NCBI RefSeq assembly: GCF_014925405.1
Contig: NZ_AQHJ01000019.1
Span: 1 to 64,000 of the forward strand
DNA: 64,000 nucleotides
Direction: 5' to 3'
Source of the DNA: Pseudoalteromonas ulvae UL12
GTDB taxonomy: Bacteria; Pseudomonadota; Gammaproteobacteria; Enterobacterales; Alteromonadaceae
Shown piece after piece: positions 1-9,099 of this stretch. A program made the translations under genes and the position numbers. The notes under the pieces were generated by a model that saw only the letters and a list, made by a program, of their open reading frames with translations, was not told the DNA's origin and made no database searches. Position 1 is the first letter of the stretch, and each line of letters starts with the position of its first letter.

Positions 1-45
1 ATTCGACCTTCGCCTCGCTAAGCGTTGCTGTCTGCCGTCTCAGTG

Positions 46-110
46 GGGTCGCATTATAGGGAGATCCTTTTTTTGATCAAGCATTAATTTAAAAAAGTCA
101 TATAAAAAAG
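46..110 (-). promoter_or_regulatory. Leftward rRNA-operon P1-type promoter
   Basis: Read on the minus strand there is a TTGATC -35 (75-80), a 16-base spacer and a perfect TATAAT -10 (53-58), followed by a GC-rich discriminator and a leader that closely resembles the start of E. coli rrn P1 transcripts (TCCCTATAATGCG, then CACTGA-ACGGC). An A/T-rich stretch lies upstream of the -35, as expected for an UP element. The 16-base spacer and GC discriminator are typical of stringently controlled rRNA promoters. The 16S gene itself would lie beyond the left edge, so this is inference from promoter architecture. Confidence 0.75.
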
Positions 111-188
111 ATTATTCGTTTATATTTCATCCAAAACGGTTACTGATCAAACTAACAGAGATAAATACGGGCTCGTTTCTTATATTCC

Positions 189-220
189 GATAAACAGATA
201 AACAGATAAACAGATAAACA
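189..220. repeat. Short tandem repeat, 4 x GATAAACA
   Basis: Four perfect copies of the octamer GATAAACA are followed by a partial fifth. They lie between the putative rrn promoter and the rplQ terminator. No function is evident; it may be slippage-prone filler. Confidence 0.85.
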
Positions 221-240
221 GATTATAAAACTTTAGACAT

Positions 241-271
241 AAAAAAGCCGAGCTATTGCTCGGCTTTTTTT
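241..271 (-). terminator. Intrinsic terminator of the spc-alpha ribosomal operon
   Basis: A perfect GCCGAGC / GCTCGGC stem with a TATT loop is flanked by A and T runs. It lies just downstream of the rplQ stop on the minus strand. The A-stem-T symmetry means it could work in both directions. Confidence 0.85.
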
Positions 272-283
272 GTCATATCAGAC

Positions 284-685
284 TTACTCTGCAGACTGTG
301 CGTCTTCTTGAACTTCTTCAGTCGTAGAAACACGACCTACTAGTTCAACATAAGCCATTGGAGCATTGTCACCAGCACGGAAGCCACACTTCAAAATACG
401 AGTGTAACCACCAGGACGACCTTCAAAGCGAGGGCCTAGCTCGTTAAACAATTTACCAACAACTTCGTTATCACGCGTGCGAGCAAACGCTAAACGGCGA
501 TTTGCAACGCTATCAGTCTTAGCCAGTGTGATTAAAGGCTCAATTACACGACGCAACTCTTTAGCTTTTGGTAAAGTTGTTTTGATGATTTCGTGCTTCA
601 CCAAAGAACCTGCCATATTGCTAAACATCGCTTTACGATGGCTGCTATTGCGATTTAATTGACGACCACTCTTACGATGGCGCAT
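284..685 (-). CDS. rplQ: 50S ribosomal protein L17
   Basis: This 133-residue protein has the typical L17 start ([20 protein letters not shown]) and the GGYTRILK segment near residues 90-100. L17 binds 23S rRNA in the large subunit near the exit tunnel. It is the last gene of the alpha operon, following rpoA as in E. coli, and is closed by the terminator just downstream. Its acidic C-terminal tail ([12 protein letters not shown]) is a normal variable end. Identification is secure. Confidence 0.98.
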   Translation of the reverse strand: MRHRKSGRQLNRNSSHRKAMFSNMAGSLVKHEIIKTTLPKAKELRRVIEPLITLAKTDSVANRRLAFARTRDNEVVGKLFNELGPRFEGRPGGYTRILKCGFRAGDNAPMAYVELVGRVSTTEEVQEDAQSAE

Positions 686-725
686 TACCCTATCCTTCTA
701 ACTAAACTTAATTCAGTGAGTTATA

Positions 726-1712
726 TTATTCAGCAAGGCTTGCTGGCGGCCAATTCTCAAGGCGCATGCCTAGAGATAGACCACGAGAAGCTAGCACGTC
801 TTTAATTTCTGTTAGAGACTTCTTACCTAAATTAGGTGTTTTAAGAAGCTCAACTTCAGTGCGCTGAACTAAATCACCGATATATTGAATTTGCTCGGCT
901 TTCAAACAGTTCGCTGAACGTACAGTTAATTCAAGATCATCGACAGGACGAAGTAGAATCGGATCGAATTCTGGCTTCTCTTCTTTCGCTTCTGGCTCTG
1001 AAACATCACGTAAATCTACGAATGCATCTAGCTGTTCAGCTAAGATTGTTGAGGCACGACGGATCGCTTCTTCAGGATCCAGTGTACCGTTAGTTTCCAT
1101 GTCGATAATTAACTTATCTAAATCTGTACGTTGTTCAACACGAGCTGACTCAACCGAGTACGCAATACGCTCAACCGGGCTGAATGATGCATCAAGCAAC
1201 AAACGGCCTATTGGGCGCTCATCGTCATCAGAGGATAAACGGTTAGATGCAGGAACATAACCACGACCACGTTCAACACGTATACGCATGCTGATATTGC
1301 TGCTATCTGTCGTTAAGTGACAAATAACGTGATCTGGATTACAGATCGTAACATCACCATCATGCTGAATGTCTGCCGCAGTTACAGGGCCTACGCCTGA
1401 TTTTGTCAGGGTAAGGAAAACTTCATCTTTACCTTCTAGAGTAACCGCTAAACTTTTAAGGTTTAACAATATTTCAATGATGTCTTCTTGTACGCCTTCT
1501 TTCGCGCTGTACTCGTGCAATACGCCATCGATTTCGACTTCTGTCACTGCGCATCCTGGCATAGATGAAAGTAATATACGGCGTAAAGCGTTACCAAGAG
1601 TGTGACCAAAGCCACGCTCTAACGGCTCTAAAACAACTTTAGAGCGTGTTGGTGAGACTGCGTCGATTTCGACTAATCTTGGCTTTAGGAATTCGGTTAC
1701 AGAACCCTGCAT
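726..1712 (-). CDS. rpoA: DNA-directed RNA polymerase subunit alpha
   Basis: The 328-residue RpoA contains the N-terminal dimerisation and assembly domain (about 1-235, with [20 protein letters not shown]), an acidic linker, and the C-terminal domain (about 245-328, with [20 protein letters not shown]) that contacts UP elements and activators. It lies between rpsD and rplQ, the standard alpha-operon position. Length and motifs match gammaproteobacterial RpoA, and the sequence looks most like that of Pseudoalteromonas and relatives. Confidence 0.99.
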   Translation of the reverse strand: MQGSVTEFLKPRLVEIDAVSPTRSKVVLEPLERGFGHTLGNALRRILLSSMPGCAVTEVEIDGVLHEYSAKEGVQEDIIEILLNLKSLAVTLEGKDEVFLTLTKSGVGPVTAADIQHDGDVTICNPDHVICHLTTDSSNISMRIRVERGRGYVPASNRLSSDDDERPIGRLLLDASFSPVERIAYSVESARVEQRTDLDKLIIDMETNGTLDPEEAIRRASTILAEQLDAFVDLRDVSEPEAKEEKPEFDPILLRPVDDLELTVRSANCLKAEQIQYIGDLVQRTEVELLKTPNLGKKSLTEIKDVLASRGLSLGMRLENWPPASLAE

Positions 1713-1735
1713 TTTATCCTCTCTTAACTCTTACT

Positions 1736-2356
1736 TTACTTAGAGTAAAGTTCGACGATTAGCTGTTCGTTAATATCTGCAGACAGATCAGAACGCTCTG
1801 GTAAACGTTTGAAAACGCCTTCCATTTTGCTACCGTCTACTTCAACCCAAGTTGGTTTTTCACGTTGTTCTGCTAACTCAAGAGCAGCAACAATACGTGC
1901 TTGCTTCTTAGCTTTCTCACGAATAACAACTACATCATCTGCAGTGATTCTGTAAGAAGGAATGTTAACAACAATACCGTTAACCATAACCGACTTGTGG
2001 CTTACAAGTTGACGTGCTTCAGCACGAGTACTTGCAAAACCCATACGGTATACAACATTATCTAGACGTTGTTCTAGAAGTTGTAAAAGGTTTTCGCCAG
2101 TGTTGCCTTTAATACGAGCAGCATCTTTATAGTAGTTGCGGAATTGCTTTTCTAATACACCGTAGATACGACGTACTTTTTGCTTTTCACGTAACTGCAA
2201 ACCGTAATCAGATAAACGACCTTTACGGGCGCCATGCTGACCAGGTGCTGTCTCTAGTTTACATTTAGAGTCAATCGCTCTAACGCCGCTTTTAAGGAAC
2301 AGGTCAGTACCTTCACGACGACTTAGCTTGAGCTTAGGGCCCAAATATCTAGCCAT
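1736..2356 (-). CDS. rpsD: 30S ribosomal protein S4
   Basis: The 206-residue S4 starts [20 protein letters not shown] and has an S4 RNA-binding domain around residues 96-160 ([20 protein letters not shown]). It is a primary 16S rRNA binder and, in E. coli, the translational repressor of the alpha operon. The matching leader is visible upstream of rpsM in this window, so autoregulation is likely conserved. Confidence 0.98.
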   Translation of the reverse strand: MARYLGPKLKLSRREGTDLFLKSGVRAIDSKCKLETAPGQHGARKGRLSDYGLQLREKQKVRRIYGVLEKQFRNYYKDAARIKGNTGENLLQLLEQRLDNVVYRMGFASTRAEARQLVSHKSVMVNGIVVNIPSYRITADDVVVIREKAKKQARIVAALELAEQREKPTWVEVDGSKMEGVFKRLPERSDLSADINEQLIVELYSK

Positions 2357-2379
2357 GTTCTTTCTCCACTAACCTATTG

Positions 2380-2766
2380 TTATACGCGACGTTTCTTCGG
2401 TGGACGACAACCATTATGAGGAATTGGCGTCACGTCAGTGATGTTTGTAATACGGTAACCTACAGCATTAAGAGCACGTACAGCAGACTCACGGCCTGGA
2501 CCTGGACCCTTAATGAAAACTTCTAGGTTTTTCAAACCGTACTCTTGAGCAGCAGTACCTGCACGCTCAGCAGCAACCTGTGCAGCGAATGGAGTAGATT
2601 TACGTGAACCACGGAAACCTGAACCACCTGCAGTTGCCCAAGATAAAGCATTACCTTGGCGATCTGTAATCGTTACAATAGTGTTGTTGAAAGATGCATG
2701 GACATGAGCCATACCATCAGCAACTTGCTTTTTAACCTTCTTACGACGAATTGGTGCTTTTGCCAT
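2380..2766 (-). CDS. rpsK: 30S ribosomal protein S11
   Basis: The 128-residue S11 has the [19 protein letters not shown] core and a C-terminus rich in basic residues ([12 protein letters not shown]). It is part of the small-subunit platform near the mRNA exit. Gene order rpsM-rpsK-rpsD is standard and the gap to rpsM is 11 bases. Confidence 0.98.
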   Translation of the reverse strand: MAKAPIRRKKVKKQVADGMAHVHASFNNTIVTITDRQGNALSWATAGGSGFRGSRKSTPFAAQVAAERAGTAAQEYGLKNLEVFIKGPGPGRESAVRALNAVGYRITNITDVTPIPHNGCRPPKKRRV

Positions 2767-2777
2767 TGTCTTTACCC

Positions 2778-3134
2778 TTATCGCTTAATAGGCTTACGAG
2801 GACCCTTACGAGTACGCGCGTTAGTCTTAGTTCTTTGACCACGAAGTGGTAAAGAGCGACGATGACGAAGACCACGATAGCAACCAAGGTCCATAAGACG
2901 TTTGATATTTAATGTGATTTCACGACGAAGATCACCTTCAACGGTGTACTTGCCTACTTCTTCACGAAGTACATCAAGTAATTCTTCGTTTAATTCGCCG
3001 ATTTTAGTTGTTTCAGCGATTCCTGTCGCAGCTAAGATAGCCTTAGAGCGAGTTTTACCAACACCATAAATAGCAGTTAATGCGATAACAGCATGTTTAT
3101 GATCAGGGACGTTAATGCCAGCAATACGGGCCAC
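2778..3134 (-). CDS. rpsM: 30S ribosomal protein S13
   Basis: S13 is 118 residues ([19 protein letters not shown]...[10 protein letters not shown]) and sits in the small-subunit head, contacting P-site tRNA. I place the start at GTG 3132-3134. An AGGAG lies eight bases upstream of it, whereas the in-frame GTG at 3138-3140 would be only two bases from that AGGAG. E. coli rpsM also starts with GTG followed by GCC-CGT. The start lies within the S4-responsive leader fold. Confidence 0.97.
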   Translation of the reverse strand: MARIAGINVPDHKHAVIALTAIYGVGKTRSKAILAATGIAETTKIGELNEELLDVLREEVGKYTVEGDLRREITLNIKRLMDLGCYRGLRHRRSLPLRGQRTKTNARTRKGPRKPIKR

Positions 3135-3206
3135 TAACACATCTCCTATATTAGAATTTGATTATATTCTGTTGAAAAGCCCGTTAGGATACTCAACCAA
3201 TAATCA
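3135..3206 (-). promoter_or_regulatory. Alpha-operon leader (S4-binding pseudoknot)
   Basis: The minus-strand sequence directly before rpsM reads TTGAGTATCCT, then ACGGGCTTTTCAAC, then an A/T stretch and AGGAG before the GTG start. These blocks match the E. coli alpha mRNA leader (Rfam Alpha_RBS family as I recall it), where S4 traps a pseudoknot and blocks initiation on rpsM. The blocks and their order are seen directly; the pseudoknot fold is inferred. Confidence 0.8.
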
Positions 3207-3222
3207 AACTTCAACCAAGAAC

Positions 3223-3252
3223 ACAGGCTGAGCATTTTTATACTCAGCCTGT
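3223..3252 (-). other. Perfect 10-bp hairpin between rpmJ and rpsM
   Basis: ACAGGCTGAG (3223-3232) and CTCAGCCTGT (3243-3252) form a perfect stem with a 10-base loop, just downstream of rpmJ and upstream of the alpha leader. No T-run follows on the minus strand. It is therefore more likely an RNA-processing or attenuation element at the spc/alpha boundary than a strong terminator. Confidence 0.55.
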
Positions 3253-3263
3253 ACGACTATTAC

Positions 3264-3377
3264 TTAGCCTTGCCTTTGCTTGTGCTTAGGCTCACTGCAA
3301 ATTACACGTACAACACCGGCACGTTTAATAACTTTACAGTTACGGCAAATTTTCTTAACGGAAGCACGAACTTTCAT
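3264..3377 (-). CDS. rpmJ: 50S ribosomal protein L36
   Basis: This is a 37-codon gene starting [20 protein letters not shown] and ending KHKQRQG. Cys11, Cys14, Cys27 and His32 give the zinc-binding (C+) form. It is the normal last gene of the spc operon, between secY and rpsM. Confidence 0.96.
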   Translation of the reverse strand: MKVRASVKKICRNCKVIKRAGVVRVICSEPKHKQRQG

Positions 3378-3399
3378 AACTCAACTCCGTAGACTGACC

Positions 3400-4728
3400 T
3401 TATCGACCGTAGCCTTTAAGGTTAGCTTTTTTCAGCACAGAATCATACTGATGTGACATCAGATGGGTCTGTACTTGTGCCATAAAGTCCATAATCACAA
3501 CAACGATAATCAAAATTGATGTACCGCCGAAATAGAATGGCGTTTGCCATGCCATTGTCATGAACTCGGGCACCAGACAGATAAAGGTAATGTACAAAGC
3601 ACCTGCCAATGTCAGGCGTGTCATCACTTTATCAATGTATTTCGATGTCTGCTCACCTGGACGAATACCTGGTATAAATGCACCAGACTTTTTCAGGTTA
3701 TCTGCTGTTTCACGTGGATTAAATACCAACGCTGTATAGAAAAAGCAGAAGAAGATAATTGCTGCAGCCAATACCATCGCATATAGCGGCTGTCCTGGAG
3801 ACAGAGCTAAAGAGATAGTTTGTAATGCATCAGCAACAGGACCTTCGCCCTGACCAAACCAGCTGGCAATTGTACCAGGGAACAGAATAATACTACTAGC
3901 AAAGATTGGTGGAATAACACCCGCCATATTTACTTTCAGTGGTAAATGCGTACTTTGTGCAGCAAACACCTGACGGCCTTGCTGACGTTTAGCGTAGTTC
4001 ACAACAATACGTCGTTGACCACGTTCAAAGAACACCACTAAGTAAGTTACAGCAAATACAATAACAGCAATTACTAACAGCATTAAAACATTCAAATCAC
4101 CTTGGCGCGCCATTTCGGCTGTCGAACCAATAGCAGACGGCAGGTTAGCAACAATACCAACAAATATTAGAACTGAGATACCGTTACCGATACCACGCTC
4201 AGTTATTTGTTCGCCCAACCACATCAAGAACATTGTACCAGTTACCAAGCTCACCACAGCGGTGAAATAAAATCCAAAACCTGGATTAACAACCAGACCT
4301 TGCATCATATTAGGTAAACCGGTTGCAATACCGATTGATTGTACAGTTGCTAGCACAAGCGTAGCATAACGAGTGTATTGACTGATCTTCTTACGACCTT
4401 GTTCACCTTCTTTCTTAAGCTCTATCATCGCAGGATGGATGTGCGTCAATAGCTGCATAATAATCGAAGCTGAGATGTAAGGCATGATACCTAATGCCAA
4501 TACCGATGCTCGCTCAAGCGCACCACCGCTGAACATGTTAAACATTTCAACTATGGTGCCCTTTTGTTGCTCGAAGAATTCGGCTAGTACAGCGGCGTCA
4601 ATACCAGGGATTGGCACAAAAGAACCTAAACGGTAAATGATTATAGCTCCGAGTACGAACAGTAAGCGACGCTTCAATTCCGCTAGACCACTTTGGGCAC
4701 TTTGCATATCTAGACCTGGTTTAGCCAT
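3400..4728 (-). CDS. secY: Preprotein translocase subunit SecY
   Basis: The 442-residue inner-membrane protein forms the SecYEG channel for export and membrane insertion. About ten hydrophobic segments are visible, with family-typical stretches such as [21 protein letters not shown] and GMQ-type loops, and the [15 protein letters not shown] cytoplasmic segment near residues 240-255. Length matches E. coli SecY (443). It lies between rplO and rpmJ as usual. Confidence 0.98.
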   Translation of the reverse strand: MAKPGLDMQSAQSGLAELKRRLLFVLGAIIIYRLGSFVPIPGIDAAVLAEFFEQQKGTIVEMFNMFSGGALERASVLALGIMPYISASIIMQLLTHIHPAMIELKKEGEQGRKKISQYTRYATLVLATVQSIGIATGLPNMMQGLVVNPGFGFYFTAVVSLVTGTMFLMWLGEQITERGIGNGISVLIFVGIVANLPSAIGSTAEMARQGDLNVLMLLVIAVIVFAVTYLVVFFERGQRRIVVNYAKRQQGRQVFAAQSTHLPLKVNMAGVIPPIFASSIILFPGTIASWFGQGEGPVADALQTISLALSPGQPLYAMVLAAAIIFFCFFYTALVFNPRETADNLKKSGAFIPGIRPGEQTSKYIDKVMTRLTLAGALYITFICLVPEFMTMAWQTPFYFGGTSILIIVVVIMDFMAQVQTHLMSHQYDSVLKKANLKGYGR

Positions 4729-4741
4729 GGTACTTTCCTTA

Positions 4742-5176
4742 TTATTCTTCTACCTTGCCTCCGGCAGCTTCAATTGCTTCGCGAGCGCCCTTGGTCACTT
4801 TAAGACCCTTGACAGTCACAGCGCGTGAAACTTCGCCAGATTTAACTACTTTAACGAACAGAACGTTCTTCTTAACCAGACCAGCTGCTTGTAGTGTACT
4901 AAGCTCTACCACATCGCCTTCAACTTTAGCGATTTCATAAAGGTTTACTTCAGCAGATACTAATGATTTGCGTGATGTGAAACCGAATTTTGGTAGACGA
5001 CGTTGGATTGGCATTTGACCGCCTTCAAAACCAACGCGTACAGTACCGCCAGAACGAGATTTTTGACCTTTGTGACCACGGCCACCAGTCTTACCAAGAC
5101 CAGAACCGATACCACGACCTAGGCGTTTTTTCTCTGTTTTTGCACCAGCAGCAGGTGAAAGTGTATTCAGACGCAT
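4742..5176 (-). CDS. rplO: 50S ribosomal protein L15
   Basis: The 144-residue L15 starts [20 protein letters not shown], with the glycine-rich basic extension ([20 protein letters not shown]) typical of this large-subunit protein. It directly follows rpmD with a 3-base gap and precedes secY. Confidence 0.98.
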   Translation of the reverse strand: MRLNTLSPAAGAKTEKKRLGRGIGSGLGKTGGRGHKGQKSRSGGTVRVGFEGGQMPIQRRLPKFGFTSRKSLVSAEVNLYEIAKVEGDVVELSTLQAAGLVKKNVLFVKVVKSGEVSRAVTVKGLKVTKGAREAIEAAGGKVEE

Positions 5177-5179
5177 GAA

Positions 5180-5362
5180 TTACCCCTCAACCTTAACCAT
5201 GTAATAAACCTGGTTGATCATACCGCGCACACATGGAGTATCTTCTAACTCAACAGTGTGGTTGATACGACGTAAACCAAGACCACGTAATGTAGCTTTA
5301 TGCTTCGGTAAACGACCGATAGAGCTCTTTACTTGTGTTACTTTAACAGTTTGCTTAGCCAT
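5180..5362 (-). CDS. rpmD: 50S ribosomal protein L30
   Basis: The 60-residue L30 starts [20 protein letters not shown] and contains the [17 protein letters not shown] segment. It has normal length and the normal place between rpsE and rplO, with 3-base gaps on both sides that suggest translational coupling. Confidence 0.97.
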   Translation of the reverse strand: MAKQTVKVTQVKSSIGRLPKHKATLRGLGLRRINHTVELEDTPCVRGMINQVYYMVKVEG

Positions 5363-5365
5363 GGT

Positions 5366-5872
5366 TTACCCCTTGATCTGTTCTACGCTAAGACCACGCT
5401 TAGCTGCAACGCGTGCTGGAGAACTCATGTTCTCAAGCGCAGAAATAGTTGCGCGTACAACGTTGATCGGGTTAGTTGAACCGTAGCACTTTGATAATAC
5501 GTTATGTACACCAGTAACTTCTAACACTGCGCGCATTGCACCACCAGCGATGATACCAGTACCTTCAGAGGCTGGTTTCATGAATACTAATGAACCTGCA
5601 TGACGACCCTTTACAGGGTGTTGCAGTGTATTACCATTAAGGTCTACATTAATCATGTTACGGCGCGCTTTTTCCATTGCTTTTTGAATCGCAGCTGGAA
5701 CTTCGCGTGCTTTACCGTAACCAAAACCTACTTTACCTGCGCCATCGCCAACAACCGTTAGTGCTGTGAAGCTAAAGATACGACCACCTTTAACAACTTT
5801 AGACACACGGTTTACAGCAACTAGCTTCTCAGCTAAATCAGGCTGTTGTTGCTTTGCTTCTACGTTAGCCAT
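5366..5872 (-). CDS. rpsE: 30S ribosomal protein S5
   Basis: The 168-residue S5 has the double-stranded RNA-binding N-terminal domain ([20 protein letters not shown]) and the C-terminal domain with [19 protein letters not shown]. It acts in decoding accuracy on the small-subunit back. It has standard spc operon position. Confidence 0.98.
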   Translation of the reverse strand: MANVEAKQQQPDLAEKLVAVNRVSKVVKGGRIFSFTALTVVGDGAGKVGFGYGKAREVPAAIQKAMEKARRNMINVDLNGNTLQHPVKGRHAGSLVFMKPASEGTGIIAGGAMRAVLEVTGVHNVLSKCYGSTNPINVVRATISALENMSSPARVAAKRGLSVEQIKG

Positions 5873-5881
5873 CGTCTACTC

Positions 5882-6232
5882 CTAGAATTGCAAACCGGCT
5901 TCACGCGCTGCATCTGCAAGCGCCTTCACACGGCCGTGATATTTAAAGCCACTACGATCAAAAGAAATCTTTTCGATACCTTTGTCAGCTGCACGTTGAG
6001 CAACAGTTTTACCCACAGCTTGCGCTGCTTCGATGTTACCTGTGCCTTTAACTGTTTCGCTAATAGCTTTTTCAACTGTAGAAGCAGCAGCCAGTACAGT
6101 ACCCTCAGCAGTAACTACTTGAGCGTAAATGTGACGTGGCGTGCGGTGGATAACAAGACGCGTTACGCCTTGTTCAATATAATTTCTACGCGTACGTTTA
6201 GCACGACGTAGACGAGCAGTTCTTTTATCCAT
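5882..6232 (-). CDS. rplR: 50S ribosomal protein L18
   Basis: The 116-residue L18 starts [20 protein letters not shown] and ends in [13 protein letters not shown]. It binds 5S rRNA and anchors it in the central protuberance. It lies between rplF and rpsE. Confidence 0.98.
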   Translation of the reverse strand: MDKRTARLRRAKRTRRNYIEQGVTRLVIHRTPRHIYAQVVTAEGTVLAAASTVEKAISETVKGTGNIEAAQAVGKTVAQRAADKGIEKISFDRSGFKYHGRVKALADAAREAGLQF

Positions 6233-6241
6233 CGTCTTACC

Positions 6242-6775
6242 TTACTTCTTCTTGGCTTCTTTACGACGCACATTTTCATCAGCATAACGAACACCTTTAC
6301 CTTTATAAGGCTCAGGTTTACGGTATGCGCGAATGTTAGCAGCTACTTGACCTACAAGCTGCTTATCTGCGCCTTTAACAAGAACTTCAGTTTGGCTAGG
6401 AGTTTCGATAGTGATCCCTTCAGGAACTTCGAAATTCACTGGGTGTGAGAAACCAAGAGTTAAGTCTAATACTTTACCTTTGGCTGCAGCACGATAACCA
6501 ACACCAACTAACTGAAGTTTACGTTCGTAACCTGCATCAACACCAACTAACATGTTGTTGATTAGAGCGCGAGCAGTACCTGCTTGAGCCCATGCATTTA
6601 CTACACCTTCACGAGGAAGAGTAGTGATTACGTTTTCGTTTACTACAACTTCAACTGCAGCATTGATTGTACGGCTTAACTCACCGTTTTTGCCTTTAAC
6701 TTTGATGTCCTGGCCGTTTAGTGTAACTTCTACACCGGCAGGAACATTGATTGGTGCCTTAGCAACACGAGACAT
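6242..6775 (-). CDS. rplF: 50S ribosomal protein L6
   Basis: The 177-residue L6 starts [20 protein letters not shown] and has the C-terminal signature region [15 protein letters not shown] near residues 152-166. It binds 23S rRNA near the factor-binding site. Length equals that of E. coli. Confidence 0.98.
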   Translation of the reverse strand: MSRVAKAPINVPAGVEVTLNGQDIKVKGKNGELSRTINAAVEVVVNENVITTLPREGVVNAWAQAGTARALINNMLVGVDAGYERKLQLVGVGYRAAAKGKVLDLTLGFSHPVNFEVPEGITIETPSQTEVLVKGADKQLVGQVAANIRAYRKPEPYKGKGVRYADENVRRKEAKKK

Positions 6776-6787
6776 AGTTCCCTCCGA

Positions 6788-7180
6788 TTAAGCTACAAAG
6801 CCGATGATTTCACCACCAACGCCAGCACCACGTGCAGCACGGTCAGTCATCAAGCCTTTAGAAGTTGAAACGATAGCAATGCCTAAACCGCCCATTACTG
6901 TTGGTAAATCACCACGTTTCTTATAAATACGTAGACCTGGACGGCTAACGCGTTGAATTGTTTCGATAACAGCTTTGCCTTCGAAATATTTTAATTCAAC
7001 AGCTAGTTCAGGTTTAGCGTCGCCACTCACTGAAAAATCAGCGATGTAACCTTCGTCTTTAAGCACTTTTGCAACAGCAACTTTTAACTTTGAAGAAGGC
7101 ATAGATACTGAAACCTTTTTCGCTGTTTGGCCGTTACGAACACGTGTAAACATATCCGCGATTGGATCTTGCAAGCTCAT
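6788..7180 (-). CDS. rpsH: 30S ribosomal protein S8
   Basis: The 130-residue S8 starts [20 protein letters not shown] and ends with the conserved [20 protein letters not shown] region. In E. coli S8 binds 16S rRNA and represses spc operon translation at the rplE start. No mRNA mimic was examined in detail here. Confidence 0.98.
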   Translation of the reverse strand: MSLQDPIADMFTRVRNGQTAKKVSVSMPSSKLKVAVAKVLKDEGYIADFSVSGDAKPELAVELKYFEGKAVIETIQRVSRPGLRIYKKRGDLPTVMGGLGIAIVSTSKGLMTDRAARGAGVGGEIIGFVA

Positions 7181-7201
7181 TGTCTTACTCCCGAGATTCT
7201 A

Positions 7202-7507
7202 TTACCAGCTAGCCTTTTTAAGGCCAGGAATTTCACCGCGCATGGCTGCTTCGCGAGTTTTGATACGGCTTAAGCCGAACTTACGAAGGTAACCGTGTGG
7301 GCGGCCCGTAATGTTACAACGATTACGTTGACGTGCAGGGCTAGAATCACGCGGAAGGCTTTGTAGCTTTAATACCGCGTCCCAACGCTCTTCATCAGAA
7401 GTTTCAACACCGCTGATGATAGCTTTAAGAGCTGCGCGCTTTTCAGCGAACTTTACAACTAATTTAGCGCGTTTTTCTTCGCGCGCTTTCATTGAATTCT
7501 TTGCCAT
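7202..7507 (-). CDS. rpsN: 30S ribosomal protein S14
   Basis: The 101-residue S14 is the long form without zinc-binding cysteine pairs. Its C-terminus [20 protein letters not shown] is typical. It lies between rplE and rpsH. S14 sits in the small-subunit head. Confidence 0.98.
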   Translation of the reverse strand: MAKNSMKAREEKRAKLVVKFAEKRAALKAIISGVETSDEERWDAVLKLQSLPRDSSPARQRNRCNITGRPHGYLRKFGLSRIKTREAAMRGEIPGLKKASW

Positions 7508-7517
7508 AACCCTACCC

Positions 7518-8057
7518 TTATTTCTTAAATGGGAAGTTAAACGCAGTTAGCAACGCGCGGCCTTCCTCATCATTCTTAGCAGAAGTAGTGATTGTGATAT
7601 CCATACCGCGTACACGGTCGATTTTATCATAATCGATTTCTGGGAAGATAATTTGCTCACGTACGCCCATGCTGTAGTTACCACGTCCGTCAAAAGACTT
7701 AGCACTTACACCACGGAAATCGCGAATACGAGGCATGGCGATTGTTACCAAACGCTCAAGGAATTCCCACATACGCTCGCCACGTAGGGTTACTTTACAA
7801 CCGATCGGATAGCCTTCACGAACTTTAAAACCAGCAACTGATTTACGAGCTTTAGTGATCAATGCTTTCTGACCAGAGATTGCTTCTAGATCTGCAACAG
7901 CATTTTCTAGAATCTTTTTATCTGCAAGGGCTTCGCCCACACCCATATTCAGGGTGATTTTCTCTATTCGAGGGACTTGCATGACAGAGCTGAAACCGAA
8001 CTCTTTTTGAAGTTCAGCTACTACTTTGTCGTTATATACTTCATGCAGTTTCGCCAT
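7518..8057 (-). CDS. rplE: 50S ribosomal protein L5
   Basis: The 179-residue L5 starts [20 protein letters not shown] and includes [19 protein letters not shown] and the [19 protein letters not shown] segment. It binds 5S rRNA with L18. In E. coli the S8-responsive regulatory site overlaps the rplX-rplE junction; the 18-base gap here is compatible with that. Confidence 0.98.
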   Translation of the reverse strand: MAKLHEVYNDKVVAELQKEFGFSSVMQVPRIEKITLNMGVGEALADKKILENAVADLEAISGQKALITKARKSVAGFKVREGYPIGCKVTLRGERMWEFLERLVTIAMPRIRDFRGVSAKSFDGRGNYSMGVREQIIFPEIDYDKIDRVRGMDITITTSAKNDEEGRALLTAFNFPFKK

Positions 8058-8075
8058 CGTCTACTCCAATAACTA

Positions 8076-8390
8076 TTAGATAGTTTTACCAGTAGATTTG
8101 AAGATACGTAATTTCTTACCGTCTTCAATCTTGAAACCAACACGATCCGCTTTACCAGTTTCCTGGTTGAAGATCGCAACGTTTGATACGTCGATAGACG
8201 CTTCTTTCTCAACAATACCACCAGCTTGGTTCAATTGTGGAACCGGACGCTGATGCTTTTTGATAAGATTGATGCCTTCGACAAATACTCTGCTAGATTC
8301 AGTTACAACTGAAAGCACTTTACCTTGCTTTCCTTTGTCTTTACCTGCAAGTATGACTACTTCGTCACCACGACGGATTTTTGCTGCCAT
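8076..8390 (-). CDS. rplX: 50S ribosomal protein L24
   Basis: The 104-residue L24 starts [20 protein letters not shown], a KOW-motif protein that initiates large-subunit assembly. It lies second in the operon behind rplN with a 10-base gap. Confidence 0.98.
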   Translation of the reverse strand: MAAKIRRGDEVVILAGKDKGKQGKVLSVVTESSRVFVEGINLIKKHQRPVPQLNQAGGIVEKEASIDVSNVAIFNQETGKADRVGFKIEDGKKLRIFKSTGKTI

Positions 8391-8400
8391 GATAGACTCC

Positions 8401-8769
8401 TTATAGTACTTCTGGGGCTAGTGAAACGATTTTCATGAACTTCTCTGTACGAAGTTCGCGAGTCACAGGACCGAAGATACGAGTACCTATAGGCTGTAGA
8501 TTTGCGTTTAACATTACAGCTGCATTACCATCGAAACGGATCAAAGAACCGTCAGGACGACGAACGCCTTTACGTGTACGCACTACTACTGCGTTTAGTA
8601 CATCACCTTTCTTCACTTTAGCGCGAGGAATTGCTTCTTTAACAGAAACTTTGATGATGTCGCCAATTGCAGCATAACGACGGTGCGAACCACCTAAGAC
8701 TTTAATACACTGCACTTTGCGAGCGCCGCTGTTACAAGCAACGTCCAGCTGAGTTTGCATTTGGATCAT
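8401..8769 (-). CDS. rplN: 50S ribosomal protein L14
   Basis: The 122-residue L14 starts [20 protein letters not shown] and contains [20 protein letters not shown] and [14 protein letters not shown]. It is the first gene of the spc operon. Upstream there is no rpsQ, rpmC or other S10-operon gene; instead a promoter and then the unrelated AsmA-like gene follow. Confidence 0.98.
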   Translation of the reverse strand: MIQMQTQLDVACNSGARKVQCIKVLGGSHRRYAAIGDIIKVSVKEAIPRAKVKKGDVLNAVVVRTRKGVRRPDGSLIRFDGNAAVMLNANLQPIGTRIFGPVTRELRTEKFMKIVSLAPEVL

Positions 8770-8869
8770 CTAAATGTGCTCCTGTGTAGTTTAGGAAACG
8801 CCTTAACTTACTAAGAAATCAAGACATATTGTTCAATTTCCCCTCAATTTTATCACTGGGACATCTCAA

Positions 8870-8890
8870 GGGCGGGCAATTGTACCAGCA
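8870..8890 (-). promoter_or_regulatory. Extended -10 promoter of the spc operon
   Basis: On the minus strand TGG directly precedes TACAAT (8879-8884), an extended -10, followed by the GC-rich discriminator TGCCCGCCC. No good -35 is seen at 16-18 bases. The leader to rplN would be about 100 bases. The same 15-base block recurs before the PepSY gene at 56474-56488. The remaining intergenic sequence, 8890-9060, shows nothing else recognisable. Confidence 0.6.
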
Positions 8891-9099
8891 AACATTGGAC
8901 AGTGGTAGGTTAAATTTTAATTAAATGGTGTATTTATGAATCAAAAATTAATCTACCTAGATCTTCTCTTTATCGGTCAAGTGTTTATTAAATGAACAGT
9001 CGTAAATCTTTTTACGATGTTACCTATATTGGGATAGTTATTTTCTTTTCAAGTATAAAAAAGCGCCTACTAAAGCGCCTGTTTATTGTGTTAGTACTG

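Noticed and set aside
5214..5486. Plus-strand frames within the ribosomal protein operon
   Set aside because: They are antisense shadows of highly conserved rpmD, rpsE and other ribosomal genes.
9060..9083. Possible terminator AAGCGCCTACTAAAGCGCCT after the AsmA-like gene
   Set aside because: The repeated AAGCGCCT blocks are direct, not inverted. Only a 4-bp GCGC/GCGC stem forms.
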